From Pseudoalteromonas luteoviolacea (lineage in GTDB: Bacteria > Pseudomonadota > Gammaproteobacteria > Enterobacterales > Alteromonadaceae), in NCBI RefSeq assembly GCF_021654285.1, contig NZ_JAKFZS010000014.1, positions 1 to 64,000 of the forward strand: 64,000 nucleotides of DNA, in the 5' to 3' direction. A program made the position numbers and the translations under genes. This document shows, piece after piece, positions 16,896-26,125 of the stretch; the stretch's first letter is position 1; each line of letters opens with the position of its first letter. The notes under the pieces are model-generated. The model was not told the DNA's origin and searched no databases. It worked only from the letters and a program-made list of their open reading frames with translations.

Positions 16896-16918
16896 AAAAG
16901 GAGCCAGAGGCTCCTTTT
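16896..16918. terminator. bidirectional terminator between SDR gene and rplT
   Basis: aaaaggagcc (16896-16905) pairs with ggctcctttt (16909-16918), with a 3-nt loop. A/T tracts on both sides allow it to serve both convergent transcripts. Confidence 0.88.
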
Positions 16919-16944
16919 AAACATCGCTATACTTAATTAATAAA

Positions 16945-17304
16945 TTAAGCTGCAAGACCTTCTTTTGCTTTCTCTACTAGAGCAGTGAAAGCTACTTGGT
17001 CGTATACTGCGATATCAGCTAGGATCTTACGATCGATTTCAATTGACGACTTTTTAAGGCCGTTAATGAAGCGGCTGTAAGATAGGCCGTTTTGACGTGC
17101 TGCAGCGTTGATACGCGCAATCCATAGTTGACGGAAAGTACGTTTCTTAGCGCGACGGTCACGGTATGCATATTGACCAGCTTTAGTTACAGCTTGGAAC
17201 GCTACGCGGTAAACACGTGAACGTGCTCCGTAGTAACCTTTAGCTTGCTTTAATACTTTTTTGTGACGTGCACGTGCGATAACACCGCGTTTAACTCTTG
17301 CCAT
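16945..17304 (-). CDS. rplT: 50S ribosomal protein L20
   Basis: A 119-residue ribosomal protein, canonical in length. The start is [20 protein letters not shown], with the typical conserved GYYGARSR and [13 protein letters not shown] segments. It binds 23S rRNA early in large-subunit assembly. In E. coli, L20 also represses rpmI-rplT translation by binding the leader. It lies 15 nt after rpmI and ends the thrS-infC-rpmI-rplT operon. Confidence 0.99.
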   Translation of the reverse strand: MARVKRGVIARARHKKVLKQAKGYYGARSRVYRVAFQAVTKAGQYAYRDRRAKKRTFRQLWIARINAAARQNGLSYSRFINGLKKSSIEIDRKILADIAVYDQVAFTALVEKAKEGLAA

Positions 17305-17319
17305 TTCTGATATCCTCTA

Positions 17320-17520
17320 TTAAGCGAATGGTAACATACGATCGATAAGGCCTAGGTCATTCTTATGAACCATAGACTTAGCACGTAGGTGTAGTTTACG
17401 CTTTGAAGACTTCTTAGTCAGAATGTGACGAAGGTGCGACTGTTTACGCTTGTAACCGCCTGAAGCAGTCTTTTTGAAGCGCTTTGCAGCACCTCTGTGT
17501 GTTTTTAGCTTATAAGCCAT
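17320..17520 (-). CDS. rpmI: 50S ribosomal protein L35
   Basis: A 66-residue protein beginning [15 protein letters not shown]; the ATG at 17520 is chosen because it gives the canonical N-terminus. A longer frame to 17580 adds 20 hydrophobic residues that do not belong. The highly basic [11 protein letters not shown] stretch is typical. A 215-nt untranslated spacer separates it from infC and contains an inverted repeat that could be the L20-responsive leader. Confidence 0.98.
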   Translation of the reverse strand: MAYKLKTHRGAAKRFKKTASGGYKRKQSHLRHILTKKSSKRKLHLRAKSMVHKNDLGLIDRMLPFA

Positions 17521-17648
17521 TGCAATAACTCCAAATGATATTGCGTTTAATATATGCAAGTAGGCGGATGCGAACATCACTTTTAAGGCCCAACTTACAC
17601 CCTATTCCGGCGAAGCTGAATGAAACAAACAGCTTACTTATTACCGGT

Positions 17649-17700
17649 TAACACAGGTGACTCAAGATTAAAAATCTCAGTACTTTCAATACCTGTGTTA
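17649..17700 (-). promoter_or_regulatory. structured rpmI leader, candidate L20 control element
   Basis: In the infC-rpmI spacer, taacacaggt (17649-17658) and acctgtgtta (17691-17700) form a perfect 10-bp stem. It encloses a smaller agatt/aatct hairpin. In E. coli, L20 binds a structured leader upstream of rpmI to repress translation. The position here fits, but the structure does not identify the binding site by itself. Confidence 0.45.
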
Positions 17701-17735
17701 AATTCTTTCAAAAATCGGCGCGAATTATGCCTGAC

Positions 17736-18284
17736 TTATGCTTTTTTTGCAATAGGTGCCATCATCATAACCATCTGACGACCTTCAACACGATTCGGGA
17801 AAGACTCAACTTGAGCGATCTCTTCCAAATCTGCTTTTAAGCGGTTAAGCATGTCAATTGCGATTTCTTGGTGAGCCATTTCACGACCACGGAAACGGAT
17901 GGTGATTTTCGCCTTGTCGCCACCTTCTAAGAACTTGCGCAAGTTACGAAGTTTAACTTGGTAGTCACCTTCGTCAGTACCAGGACGGAATTTAATTTCT
18001 TTAACCTGGATCTGTTTTTGCTTTTTCTTCTGTTCTTTTTGTAATTTTGCTTTTTCAAAAACGAACTTACCATAGTCCATAACCTTAGCCACTGGTGGCT
18101 CAGCGTTTGGACTGATTTCAACAAGGTCTAAACCTGCGCTTTCTGCTTGCGCTAGCGCATCTCTCGTAGAGACAATGCCCGCTTGCTCACCTTCAGCATC
18201 GATTAAGCGAACTTCTTTCGCTGTGATTTCATCATTGATACGATTCTTTTGAGCAGTAGTTTGCCCTTTTTTGCCGCCTCTAAT
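17736..18284 (-). CDS. infC: translation initiation factor IF-3, AUU start codon
   Basis: A 182-residue initiation factor. The N-terminal domain includes [16 protein letters not shown] and the C-terminal domain [21 protein letters not shown]. The start is read as ATT at 18282-18284. It gives (M)RGGKKGQTT, aligning with E. coli MKGGKRVQT, and a strong GGAGGA lies 7 nt upstream (18292-18297). No ATG fits; only TTG codons exist further upstream, one of them overlapping the Shine-Dalgarno. In E. coli the rare AUU codon lets IF-3 repress its own synthesis by rejecting non-canonical starts, so the same autoregulation is expected. It lies 76 nt after thrS. Confidence 0.95.
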   Translation of the reverse strand: MRGGKKGQTTAQKNRINDEITAKEVRLIDAEGEQAGIVSTRDALAQAESAGLDLVEISPNAEPPVAKVMDYGKFVFEKAKLQKEQKKKQKQIQVKEIKFRPGTDEGDYQVKLRNLRKFLEGGDKAKITIRFRGREMAHQEIAIDMLNRLKADLEEIAQVESFPNRVEGRQMVMMMAPIAKKA

Positions 18285-18315
18285 GGTACGTTCCTCCAAA
18301 AAATCCAAAATTAAA

Positions 18316-18349
18316 CGTGCGGCACTGTTGTAAATATGTTTGCCGCACG
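18316..18349 (-). promoter_or_regulatory. hairpin in the thrS-infC spacer (possible attenuator)
   Basis: cgtgcggca and tgccgcacg form a perfect 9-bp stem with a 16-nt loop. On the transcript it is followed by TTTAATTTT and then a further T-run before the infC Shine-Dalgarno. It looks like a partial terminator setting the ratio of thrS to infC-rpmI-rplT, or a processing site. Confidence 0.55.
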
Positions 18350-18360
18350 GGTTTCAAAAG

Positions 18361-20271
18361 TTATACTCTGTTTTTAATCTCTTCGCTAATTTTAGCGACA
18401 AAATCATCAACAGAGAATTTGCCAAGGTCTTCGCCCTTGCGCGTTCTTACTGCTAGCTCTTGTTGCTCGACTTCTTTATCGCCAACAACAAGTAAATAAG
18501 GTATACGTTTTAAAGTATGCTCGCGGATTTTAAAGCCTATCTTCTCATTTCTCAAGTCAGCACAAGCTCTTATTCCAAGTTTATTTAGTTTTTGCACCAC
18601 TTCTTGGACATAATCAGCCTGTTTATCCGTGATATTCATGATAACAACCTGTTTTGGTGCTAACCATGTTGGGAAGAAACCTGCATACTCTTCGGTTAAA
18701 ATACCGATGAAACGTTCAATCGAACCTAAAATCGCGCGGTGGATCATAACAGGCGTCTTACGCTCGTTATTTTCAGCGACATATGTCGCGCCCAAACGAC
18801 CTGGTAACGCAAAGTCTAGCTGCACTGTACCACATTGCCAAGCTCGCTCTAGGCAATCGTACAATGTGAACTCAATCTTTGGTCCGTAGAACGCACCTTC
18901 ACCCGGTAGGTATTCAAACTCAATGTCATTAGACTTAAGCGCTTCAGCAAGTGCTGCTTCTGCTTTGTCCCACATTTCGTCTTCACCAATACGCTTTTCA
19001 GGGCGAGTAGAAAGTTTTACAACTATCTTTTCAAAGCCAAATGTTTCATACGTATCGTAGACCATTTTAATACAAGATGAAACTTCATCCATGATCTGCT
19101 CTTCTGTACAGAATACATGGGCGTCATCTTGAGTAAATCCACGGACACGCATTAGGCCGTGTAGAGCACCTGACGGCTCATTACGGTGACAACAACCGAA
19201 CTCAGCCATACGCAGTGGTAAATCACGGTATGATTTCAAGCCTTGATTGAAGATTTGTACGTGACCTGGGCAGTTCATTGGTTTGATTGCATATTCACGC
19301 TTCTCAGATTCAGTCGTGAACATTGCATCTGAATACTTATCCCAGTGACCAGACTTTTCCCAAAGCCCTCTGTCCATCATCAATGGACCTTTTACTTCTT
19401 CGTAGTCGTATTCACGCAATTTTTCACGAACAAAGTCTTCTAGTTCGCGATAAATGCTCCAACCATCGTTGTGCCAAAATACCATGCCTGGCGCTTCTTC
19501 TTGCCAGTGCCATAAATCTAATGCTTTACCAATTTTACGGTGGTCACGTTTTTCAGCTTCTTCTAAACGCTTAAGGTATGCTTTTAACTGCTTTTTGTCT
19601 GCCCAAGCAGTACCATAGATACGCTGAAGCATTTTGTTGTCTGCATTACCACGCCAATATGCGCCCGCAACCTTCATAATTTTGAAGTGTTGACAGAACT
19701 TCATGTTTGGCACGTGAGGTCCACGACACATGTCAATGTATTCTTCGTGATGGTATAGGCCCGGACGGTCATCTTTAGCAACATTCTCGTCTAAGATTTC
19801 CATCTTGTAACTTTCACCGCGAGATTCAAATGTGTCTCGTGCTTCTTGCCAGCTCACTTTCTTTTTAACAACATCATAGTTTGTTTTTGCAAGCTGTAAC
19901 ATGCGCTTTTCAATAGCATCAAGATCTTCTTGAGTTAGAGAATGGTCCATGTCGATGTCGTAATAGAAGCCATTGTCGATAGTTGGACCTATCGCCATTT
20001 TGGCTTCAGGGAAAAGTTGCTTTACCGCGTGGCCAATTAAGTGCGCACATGAGTGACGAATGATCTCTAAACCGTCATCGTCCTTTGCGGTAATAATTTC
20101 AAGATTGGCATCTTGTTCAATGATGTCACATGCATCTACACGCTCACCGTTAACACGGCCTGCAATGGTTGCTTTTGCAAGACCAGGGCCGATGTCTTTA
20201 GCAACATCAAGAGTAGAAACAGGGTTTTCGAAAATACGCTGACTGCCGTCAGGAAGAGTAATTACTGGCAT
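18361..20271 (-). CDS. thrS: threonyl-tRNA synthetase
   Basis: A 636-residue class II synthetase that charges tRNA-Thr. The order is the TGS domain (about 1-62, [11 protein letters not shown]), then the second additional/editing domain with [10 protein letters not shown] and the later CRGPHV segment. The catalytic core has zinc-binding NCPGHVQIF, motif 2 ([16 protein letters not shown]) and motif 3 ([10 protein letters not shown]). The anticodon-binding domain is at the C-terminus ([11 protein letters not shown] to KNRV). Length is canonical. It is the first gene of the translation operon. Confidence 0.99.
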   Translation of the reverse strand: MPVITLPDGSQRIFENPVSTLDVAKDIGPGLAKATIAGRVNGERVDACDIIEQDANLEIITAKDDDGLEIIRHSCAHLIGHAVKQLFPEAKMAIGPTIDNGFYYDIDMDHSLTQEDLDAIEKRMLQLAKTNYDVVKKKVSWQEARDTFESRGESYKMEILDENVAKDDRPGLYHHEEYIDMCRGPHVPNMKFCQHFKIMKVAGAYWRGNADNKMLQRIYGTAWADKKQLKAYLKRLEEAEKRDHRKIGKALDLWHWQEEAPGMVFWHNDGWSIYRELEDFVREKLREYDYEEVKGPLMMDRGLWEKSGHWDKYSDAMFTTESEKREYAIKPMNCPGHVQIFNQGLKSYRDLPLRMAEFGCCHRNEPSGALHGLMRVRGFTQDDAHVFCTEEQIMDEVSSCIKMVYDTYETFGFEKIVVKLSTRPEKRIGEDEMWDKAEAALAEALKSNDIEFEYLPGEGAFYGPKIEFTLYDCLERAWQCGTVQLDFALPGRLGATYVAENNERKTPVMIHRAILGSIERFIGILTEEYAGFFPTWLAPKQVVIMNITDKQADYVQEVVQKLNKLGIRACADLRNEKIGFKIREHTLKRIPYLLVVGDKEVEQQELAVRTRKGEDLGKFSVDDFVAKISEEIKNRV

Positions 20272-20506
20272 TTTTAATCCTATTTACAGTGGTGACACCT
20301 ACGCCGCGTCACATGTATCTATTATCAATTTTAAGTGTTAGTGTTGCCCATCAACGCTTTTACGAATAAGCATTGGTTATTCAGTGGTATGCTAAATTTG
20401 ACTGGGGTCTTTCAATCCTGCGGCTATTGTGACCTGATGCGTGACGAGTTGCAAGGAAAAGACTAAGATAAAATAGTCATTATTAATGGAAAACAGAGGG
20501 ATTTTT

Positions 20507-21508
20507 ATGGAGCAGCGAAAAACTTTCAAATTTGCGTCTTTCAATCTTTTGAATTTTGCATCGCCTCCTTATGCATTTTATCAACCAGAGGAAACCTATA
20601 ATGACACCCAGTGGGCCACTAAAACGCAATTTATCACGGGCCTAATTCAGCACATAGACCCCACAGTCATCGTCTTTCAAGAAGTATTCGCTCCAGATGT
20701 TTTAGCCTCAATTTGCGAGGACTTAGGGCTTAAATACTTTGCCACCGTAGATTCACCTAAACCAGACGCAGTCTATCCAAATGTACTTTTCAACCCGGTT
20801 GTCGCGATTGCTTCTAAAGTTCCATTTAAACAATGCAAGCCTTTAGAGCCTTGCCATGAGTTATTAGAGTATTTAAATAACCTCGCACACTTTAAATTTA
20901 ATCGAACCCCCATTAAGTGTACCTTTGATTTAGAGGGGTTTGGACTCTTAACCATTTATGCGGTGCATTTTAAATCTCAGCGCGTCCATTCCATGGCACA
21001 ACTATTAGGGGATCCCGATCAAGAAGATCCATTCCTAGTTATGCTTAATCAAACGGTCGGTACCATGCAGTCTCAAATCTCTCGCTCTTTAGAAGCCTCT
21101 ATCGTGTATTACGACGCGCTAAAAACGCAAAGAGAAAAAAGCTCAGCCACATTAGTAATGGGCGACTTCAATGCACACATTACCAGCCCTGCTCTATCTT
21201 TCATGACCGAGCAATTCCCTGTTGTCAGTGAATCAAGTCAATTAGGAACCGTTGGTCTATTCGAAAGCTTTGCCATCTCAGACAATCAGGCAGAACTCGG
21301 GGTTAAGCCTCCAACACATTATTTTCATGGTGAAGGCAACGTATTAGACTATATTTTAGCATCCAAAGAGTTTTCACCCAGAGACCCAAATACCCGAGTC
21401 AACTCGCTCACTTATCACAATTATGCGAGTCATTTGGACCCAAAAAGAGACGAAGAGGACATAAGATATTCAGATCACGCTGCAATTGCGATAGAAATTA
21501 CAATTTAA
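20507..21508 (+). CDS. endonuclease/exonuclease/phosphatase-fold protein
   Basis: A 333-residue protein of the DNase I-like EEP superfamily. Catalytic and metal-binding signatures are FASFNLLNF at the N-terminus, VFQEV (Glu), MGDFNAH in the middle and YSDHAAI at the C-terminus (the SDH motif). The substrate could be DNA, a phosphoinositide-like compound or another phosphodiester. There is no signal peptide. The ATG at 20507 is preferred because GAGGGA lies 5 nt upstream; an in-frame ATG at 20486 is possible. It stands alone, divergent from thrS. Confidence 0.85.
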   Translation: MEQRKTFKFASFNLLNFASPPYAFYQPEETYNDTQWATKTQFITGLIQHIDPTVIVFQEVFAPDVLASICEDLGLKYFATVDSPKPDAVYPNVLFNPVVAIASKVPFKQCKPLEPCHELLEYLNNLAHFKFNRTPIKCTFDLEGFGLLTIYAVHFKSQRVHSMAQLLGDPDQEDPFLVMLNQTVGTMQSQISRSLEASIVYYDALKTQREKSSATLVMGDFNAHITSPALSFMTEQFPVVSESSQLGTVGLFESFAISDNQAELGVKPPTHYFHGEGNVLDYILASKEFSPRDPNTRVNSLTYHNYASHLDPKRDEEDIRYSDHAAIAIEITI

Positions 21509-21559
21509 TAAACAAGCTATGCTATTATCCCTGCCATTAGGTATAAATTGGAAAATATA

Positions 21560-22021
21560 ATGAGAACATTAGGTGTTGAAATTACTGGTAGCGAAGCAAT
21601 GCTTTGTCTTTTATCAAAAGAGAACGACGTATTCGACATTAGGGATATTCGACAAACTCGCTTCACATTGGCAAACATCGGCCAAGATCAAGAAGCAATG
21701 CGCAAGTTTCATTTTGATGTGTCAAAGCTAGTTGAAGACTATCAAATAGATACCATCGCTATTCGTCAAAGAGCGCATAAAGGTAAATTTGCAGGCAGTG
21801 CTGCTGGCTTTAAAATGGAAGCTGCTTTTCAGCTTATTCCTAACACTGAAGTACATTTATTAAATGCAACTGAAGTGAAAGAGCAATTAAAGCGCAACCC
21901 AGTCCCTGTTGATTATGCCGATACAGGATTAAGAAAGTACCAAGAACAAGCATTTACAAACGCTTACGTACTAATTATGCGCAAAACTTATCGCCACGAC
22001 GTGGAAGATGAGCAAGCATAA
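21560..22021 (+). CDS. DUF3010 family protein
   Basis: A 153-residue protein of unknown function found mainly in Alteromonadales and Vibrionales. It starts MRTLGVEITGSEAMLCLL; the ATG at 21560 is preferred over an upstream in-frame TTG. The sequence VEITGSEAMLCL resembles the first strand of an RNase H-like (Holliday-resolvase-type) fold, with IRQRAHKGKFAGSA in the middle, but no catalytic set can be confirmed. It is a single small gene downstream of the EEP gene. Confidence 0.8.
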   Translation: MRTLGVEITGSEAMLCLLSKENDVFDIRDIRQTRFTLANIGQDQEAMRKFHFDVSKLVEDYQIDTIAIRQRAHKGKFAGSAAGFKMEAAFQLIPNTEVHLLNATEVKEQLKRNPVPVDYADTGLRKYQEQAFTNAYVLIMRKTYRHDVEDEQA

Positions 22022-22043
22022 AATTCTACCGATTTAATTATTT

Positions 22044-22066
22044 AAGGTGAGTGACTCACTCACCTT
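22044..22066 (+). terminator. hairpin after the DUF3010 gene
   Basis: aaggtgagt and actcacctt form a 9-bp stem with a 5-nt loop, 22 nt after the stop codon. There is no strong T-run. Confidence 0.55.
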
Positions 22067-22197
22067 GTAAACTGTTTCTGCCCACCCTTTTGACTAATCC
22101 GTTTCATTGACACCTATACTTATACACACCATTATCTGTTACTCTCGATGCACTTAACAAAGTGAATCGCGCATAATGAAAACTATAAGGATGTATA

Positions 22198-24042
22198 ATG
22201 TATAAGCTGTTTGAAAAGCTCACCGATGCTTTCCCATCCCAAGATGCCAACCAGCCACCAAATTCTCTGTATGCTTTTTGTAGACATTATAGTCGAGGCA
22301 TGGAGTATCCCCTGATTATTATGTCTGTGTGCGCAGCTTTACTTGCTACATTAGAAGTTACCCTATTCAGCTTTATGGGTACATTGGTAGATTGGATGCA
22401 AACCATGGAGCCAAAGCAGCTCTTTAATGACAAAAGTGATACTTTGCTTATCATGGCACTGATCACTCTCATTGCTATCCCTTTATTGGTTTTTGTTCAC
22501 AGCGCTTTTTTACACCAGAGTTTGCTTGGTAACTACCCTATGTCAATCCGATGGCTGGCACATAGATATTTGCTAAAACAAAGCATGTCATTTTACCAAG
22601 ACGATTATGCTGGCAGGATCTCGACCAAATTAATGCAGACTTCTTTAGCAATCAGAGAAGCGGTCATGAAGCTGCTCGATGTACTGGTTTACATTGTGGT
22701 TTATTTTGGCGCGACACTTGTACTGATTGGTAGCAGCGATATAAAGCTATTGATACCGCTGTTTATTTGGTTATTTTTCTACATTTGTGTTCAAGTTTAC
22801 TTTTTACCACGCTTAAAGCATGTCTCTTCAGAGCAAGCCAATGCACGCTCAGAAATGACTGGGCGGATCGTAGATAGCTATACCAATATCTCTACCGTTA
22901 AGCTTTTTTCTTATACAAGACGAGAAGAAGAGTATGCTAAAAGCAGCATGGATGTGTTCATGCAGCCGGTTTATCGACAAATGCGGCTTGTTACCAGCCT
23001 TAATGTCAGCATCCAAGTATTAAATTACCTTCTGGTTTTCTCCATTGCCGGGCTATCACTGTACCTTTGGTCACACAATGTGATTTCTGCGGGTGAAATT
23101 GCCATTGCGATCAGCCTTTCCTTAAGGCTAAACGGTATGTCGCAATGGATCATGTGGGAAATAAGTAGCTTATTTGAAAATATTGGTACTGTCGTAGATG
23201 GTATGAATACGCTATCGAAACCCATAGAAGTTGCCGATAAGCCCAATGCCAATGAACTCATTGTCACAAAGGGACGCATTGACTTTAAAGATGTCACTTT
23301 TGCATATAAACGACAAGATAAGCAGTTGACGACCTATGTCTTTGATAGCTTATCCTTAGAAATTAAAAGCGGTGAAAAGATTGGCATTGTTGGTCGCTCT
23401 GGCTCTGGTAAGTCGACTTTAGTCAATTTATTACTGAGATTTTACGATATTCAACAAGGTAAGATTACGATTGATGACCAAGATATCTCTCAAGTAACAC
23501 AAGAAAGCTTAAGAAAACGAATTGCTATGGTGACACAAGACACTGCTTTGTTACACCGCAGCATTAGAGACAATGTTTTGTATGGTAGGCCTGATGCAAC
23601 AGAAGACGAATTACTACAGGCAATCAATAAAGCGCAAGCAAGTTCTTTTATTTTGGACCTTGAGGACAGTCATGGTAATCAAGGTCTAGATGCCCAAGTT
23701 GGTGAGCGTGGTGTCAAACTCTCTGGTGGCCAAAGGCAACGTATTGCCATTGCTAGAGTCCTTTTAAAAGATGCACCAATTTTAGTACTTGACGAAGCCA
23801 CCTCTGCCCTTGACTCCGAGTCTGAGCAAGCAATCCAAGCAAGCTTAGATGAGTTAATGCAAGATAAAACGGTGATTGCGATTGCGCATAGATTATCAAC
23901 CATTGCCCAGATGGATAGATTAATTGTCCTTGAACAAGGCGCCATTGTAGAGCAAGGAACACACTCAGAGCTACTTGAGCAAAATGGCATATATGCCAAA
24001 CTCTGGGCACATCAAACCGGTGGTTTTATTGGCGTGGACTAA
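22198..24042 (+). CDS. ABC exporter, fused permease and ATPase (MsbA-like)
   Basis: A 614-residue half-transporter that should work as a homodimer in the inner membrane. Six transmembrane helices lie in residues about 30-330. The nucleotide-binding domain follows, with Walker A GRSGSGKST near 399, the LSGGQ signature near 508, and Walker B plus D-loop ILVLDEATSALD near 527-538. Substrate unknown; drugs or lipids are typical for the family. Its last 17 nt overlap the 3' end of the convergent tetR-type gene, so the two transcripts must overlap. Confidence 0.92.
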   Translation: MYKLFEKLTDAFPSQDANQPPNSLYAFCRHYSRGMEYPLIIMSVCAALLATLEVTLFSFMGTLVDWMQTMEPKQLFNDKSDTLLIMALITLIAIPLLVFVHSAFLHQSLLGNYPMSIRWLAHRYLLKQSMSFYQDDYAGRISTKLMQTSLAIREAVMKLLDVLVYIVVYFGATLVLIGSSDIKLLIPLFIWLFFYICVQVYFLPRLKHVSSEQANARSEMTGRIVDSYTNISTVKLFSYTRREEEYAKSSMDVFMQPVYRQMRLVTSLNVSIQVLNYLLVFSIAGLSLYLWSHNVISAGEIAIAISLSLRLNGMSQWIMWEISSLFENIGTVVDGMNTLSKPIEVADKPNANELIVTKGRIDFKDVTFAYKRQDKQLTTYVFDSLSLEIKSGEKIGIVGRSGSGKSTLVNLLLRFYDIQQGKITIDDQDISQVTQESLRKRIAMVTQDTALLHRSIRDNVLYGRPDATEDELLQAINKAQASSFILDLEDSHGNQGLDAQVGERGVKLSGGQRQRIAIARVLLKDAPILVLDEATSALDSESEQAIQASLDELMQDKTVIAIAHRLSTIAQMDRLIVLEQGAIVEQGTHSELLEQNGIYAKLWAHQTGGFIGVD

Positions 24043-24628
24043 CACCACGACAAAATAATTTACAGGCTTGTTCAATAAATGCTTCAAGTTGCTGCTCATC
24101 TACGGGAGGCTGCCACCTGATGGCCATCTCCCAAAATGTGAGCCTTTTTAAGCCACCCCAAAAAAAGGCGGCAGCAAAATGGGCATCATGATCGCCTAAG
24201 CATCCTGCACTGGATGCTTCTTCAAACCACACTACCATTGACTGCTCACAGTGACTAAATTTTTCATTTAATCGATGTGCTTGTGTCTCACTTCGCATTG
24301 ACTCAATCATCACAATACGGGATAACCGGATATAGTCAGGATCGCACAGTAAACTTACAACACTGGTCGCTAAATGTTTTAATTGCACTTCAAAGTCATA
24401 GTTCGGAATAAACTGAATTGCAGTTAACGGTTCTATTCTTTCAATAAGTAAAATAACAACAGCATCAAATAGCGCCTCTTTATTCGGGTAGTGCTTATAT
24501 AAAGTCCTTTTTGATACTTCAGCCTTTTGGCAAATCGCCTCCATTGTTGTGGCCTGCAACCCATTTAGCGCAAATTGTTCTATCGCGGCACTAACGATTG
24601 CTTGCTGTTTGGCTGACAATTGTGTCAT
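24026..24628 (-). CDS. TetR family regulator, probable repressor of the adjacent RND pump
   Basis: A 200-residue regulator. The N-terminal helix-turn-helix is at about 10-55 (FALNGLQATTMEAICQKAEVSKRTLYKHYPNKEALF). The C-terminal ligand domain resembles that of AefR-type TetR proteins. It is divergent from the RND efflux genes, and three similar palindromes fill the region between them, so repression of the pump and of itself is the natural reading. The 3' end overlaps that of the convergent ABC exporter gene by 17 nt. Confidence 0.92.
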   Translation of the reverse strand: MTQLSAKQQAIVSAAIEQFALNGLQATTMEAICQKAEVSKRTLYKHYPNKEALFDAVVILLIERIEPLTAIQFIPNYDFEVQLKHLATSVVSLLCDPDYIRLSRIVMIESMRSETQAHRLNEKFSHCEQSMVVWFEEASSAGCLGDHDAHFAAAFFWGGLKRLTFWEMAIRWQPPVDEQQLEAFIEQACKLFCRGVSPRQ

Positions 24629-24685
24629 TTATTTCTCTCACTTTTAACAATTAACACCAGTTTAACCAATTATCGGGACAATAAA

Positions 24686-24707
24686 AAGTATACGGTTGCG
24701 TTTATCT
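24686..24707. promoter_or_regulatory. TetR operator-like palindrome 1
   Basis: aagtatacggttgcgtttat and its neighbours follow the pattern AAGTAxACg...CGTTTAyyT. It is the weakest of the three (about 6 of 11 symmetric positions). It overlaps TATACT on the minus strand, a plausible -10 box of the tetR-type gene. Confidence 0.6.
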
Positions 24708-24717
24708 ACAAAATAAA

Positions 24718-24739
24718 AAGTACACGACATCGTTTACCT
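24718..24739. promoter_or_regulatory. TetR operator-like palindrome 2
   Basis: aagtacacgacatcgtttac plus two bases has about 8 of 11 symmetric positions. It begins 32 bp after palindrome 1, placing both on the same face of the helix (three turns). Confidence 0.7.
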
Positions 24740-24750
24740 TTATATTAAAC

Positions 24751-24772
24751 AAGTATACACTAGCGTTTACTT
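24751..24772. promoter_or_regulatory. TetR operator-like palindrome 3
   Basis: The 22-bp site starting aagtatacactagcgttt is symmetric at about 9 of 11 positions, the best of the three. It begins 33 bp after palindrome 2 and overlaps the -35 box proposed for the RND operon. Confidence 0.75.
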
Positions 24773-24794
24773 GTATAGTTGTCGAGTTTATAAC
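24766..24794 (+). promoter_or_regulatory. probable sigma70 promoter of the RND efflux operon
   Basis: The -35 is TTTACT (24766-24771) and the -10 is TATAAC (24789-24794), with 17-bp spacing. The -35 lies within operator 3, so repressor binding there would exclude RNA polymerase. Confidence 0.6.
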
Positions 24795-24944
24795 CTTTGC
24801 TTTGGTGTGAGGAAGGTATCAAATGGACAATCTACCCACTAATACCCTATGTGGAATAATTTATACAAGGTAGTAAGCTAAACTGTAATGAGCAATACCA
24901 GCGACAGTTTGGAAGCACGATAGTTAATAGGATTTGGAGTGTTC

Positions 24945-26120
24945 ATGTATCCAGCATCATTCAAAAGCAAAGTTAAACACCTTTCTTTAGCACTTTTCAC
25001 AGCAGGCATGTTAAGTGCTTGCTCAGAAGCTCCACAGCAACAAGCAGGATTCGGTATGCAACCTGCTCAAGTCAGTGTGACTCATGTTTCAACACAAAGC
25101 GTACCGTTTAAAATTGAATTACCAGCGACACTTCTTGGCGACAAAGAAGTTGAAATACGTGCTCGAGTATCAGGGCTGATTGAATCCAGAAACTTTGATG
25201 AGGGACAATACGTAAAAGCTGGACATTCCCTGTTCACCATCGAATTAAAACCATTCGAGCTCGAATTTGAAAAAGCACAAGCTGATCTCCATGCCGCAGA
25301 AGCAAACGTGGCACAAGCAAAACGTGAAAGAGATAGATTAGAAAAACTTAAAGATGAGCGTTCAGTCTCTAAGCGCGATTTCGATAATGCCGTTTCAGCT
25401 TACGATATTTCACTTGCTAATTTAGAGTCTGCAAAAGTGGCTTTAAACGAAGCCAAACTTGACCTTGAATACGCACAAGTAAAAGCTCCAGTATCAGGCA
25501 TTATTGGTCGTGAAAAAGAATCTCAAGGTAGTTACATCTCTGGTCCAACCGTACTTCTTACAGAACTAACCGACACCAGTTTTATGAGAGCACGCTTTGG
25601 TTTCTCAGAGCGAGAGCAGCTAGCAATGCGAAAAGATGTTGAACTTGGTACGTTAACCCTGCCAAAAAATAACGAGTTTGACGCCACCATCATTTTGCAA
25701 GATGGCTCCACCTACTCTAAGCAAGGTAAAGTGAACTTCTCAGATGTCAGAGTGAACCGCTTTACCGGCACCTCAGAACTGCAAGCTCGTATTGCCAACC
25801 CAAAAGGTGAATTAAGACCTGGGCAATTTGTGCGTGTACAACTGAGTGGCGCAGTTAGAAACCAAGCAATCGTGGTGCCGCAACGTGCTGTTTTGGATAA
25901 TGGAACGGGTAAATTCGTCTATATCGCAGCAGATAATGAGCAAGGGATGAAAGTGGCTCTACCTGCACCGGTTGAGGTTGGCGAGTGGGTGCAACTAGAT
26001 GGTCAAAATATGTGGGTTATTCGCTCGGGACTGCAACCAAATCAACCAGTTATTGTTGAAGGAATGGCCCGTATATTCTTCCCCGGCATGCCAGTTAACG
26101 TAGCGGCTAAAGGAGAATAA
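24945..26120 (+). CDS. RND efflux periplasmic adaptor (membrane fusion protein)
   Basis: A 391-residue AcrA/MexE-like adaptor. A lipoprotein signal peptide ends LSACS, so it is lipid-anchored in the periplasm. In order: barrel-sandwich half (RARVSGLIESRNFDEGQYVKAG), alpha-helical hairpin (about 100-170, Ala/Glu-rich), second lipoyl half (VKAPVSGIIGR), beta-barrel and membrane-proximal domain. The ATG at 24945 is chosen because GGAG lies 5 nt upstream; a GTG at 24939 overlaps that site. It precedes the pump gene by 5 nt. No outer-membrane channel gene follows, so TolC from elsewhere is presumably used. Confidence 0.94.
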   Translation: MYPASFKSKVKHLSLALFTAGMLSACSEAPQQQAGFGMQPAQVSVTHVSTQSVPFKIELPATLLGDKEVEIRARVSGLIESRNFDEGQYVKAGHSLFTIELKPFELEFEKAQADLHAAEANVAQAKRERDRLEKLKDERSVSKRDFDNAVSAYDISLANLESAKVALNEAKLDLEYAQVKAPVSGIIGREKESQGSYISGPTVLLTELTDTSFMRARFGFSEREQLAMRKDVELGTLTLPKNNEFDATIILQDGSTYSKQGKVNFSDVRVNRFTGTSELQARIANPKGELRPGQFVRVQLSGAVRNQAIVVPQRAVLDNGTGKFVYIAADNEQGMKVALPAPVEVGEWVQLDGQNMWVIRSGLQPNQPVIVEGMARIFFPGMPVNVAAKGE

Positions 26121-26125
26121 GCCCT

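Noticed and set aside
18285..18308. TTG start of infC at 18308
   Set aside because: It would precede and include the GGAGGA box; the ATT at 18284 aligns with the known AUU start of infC.
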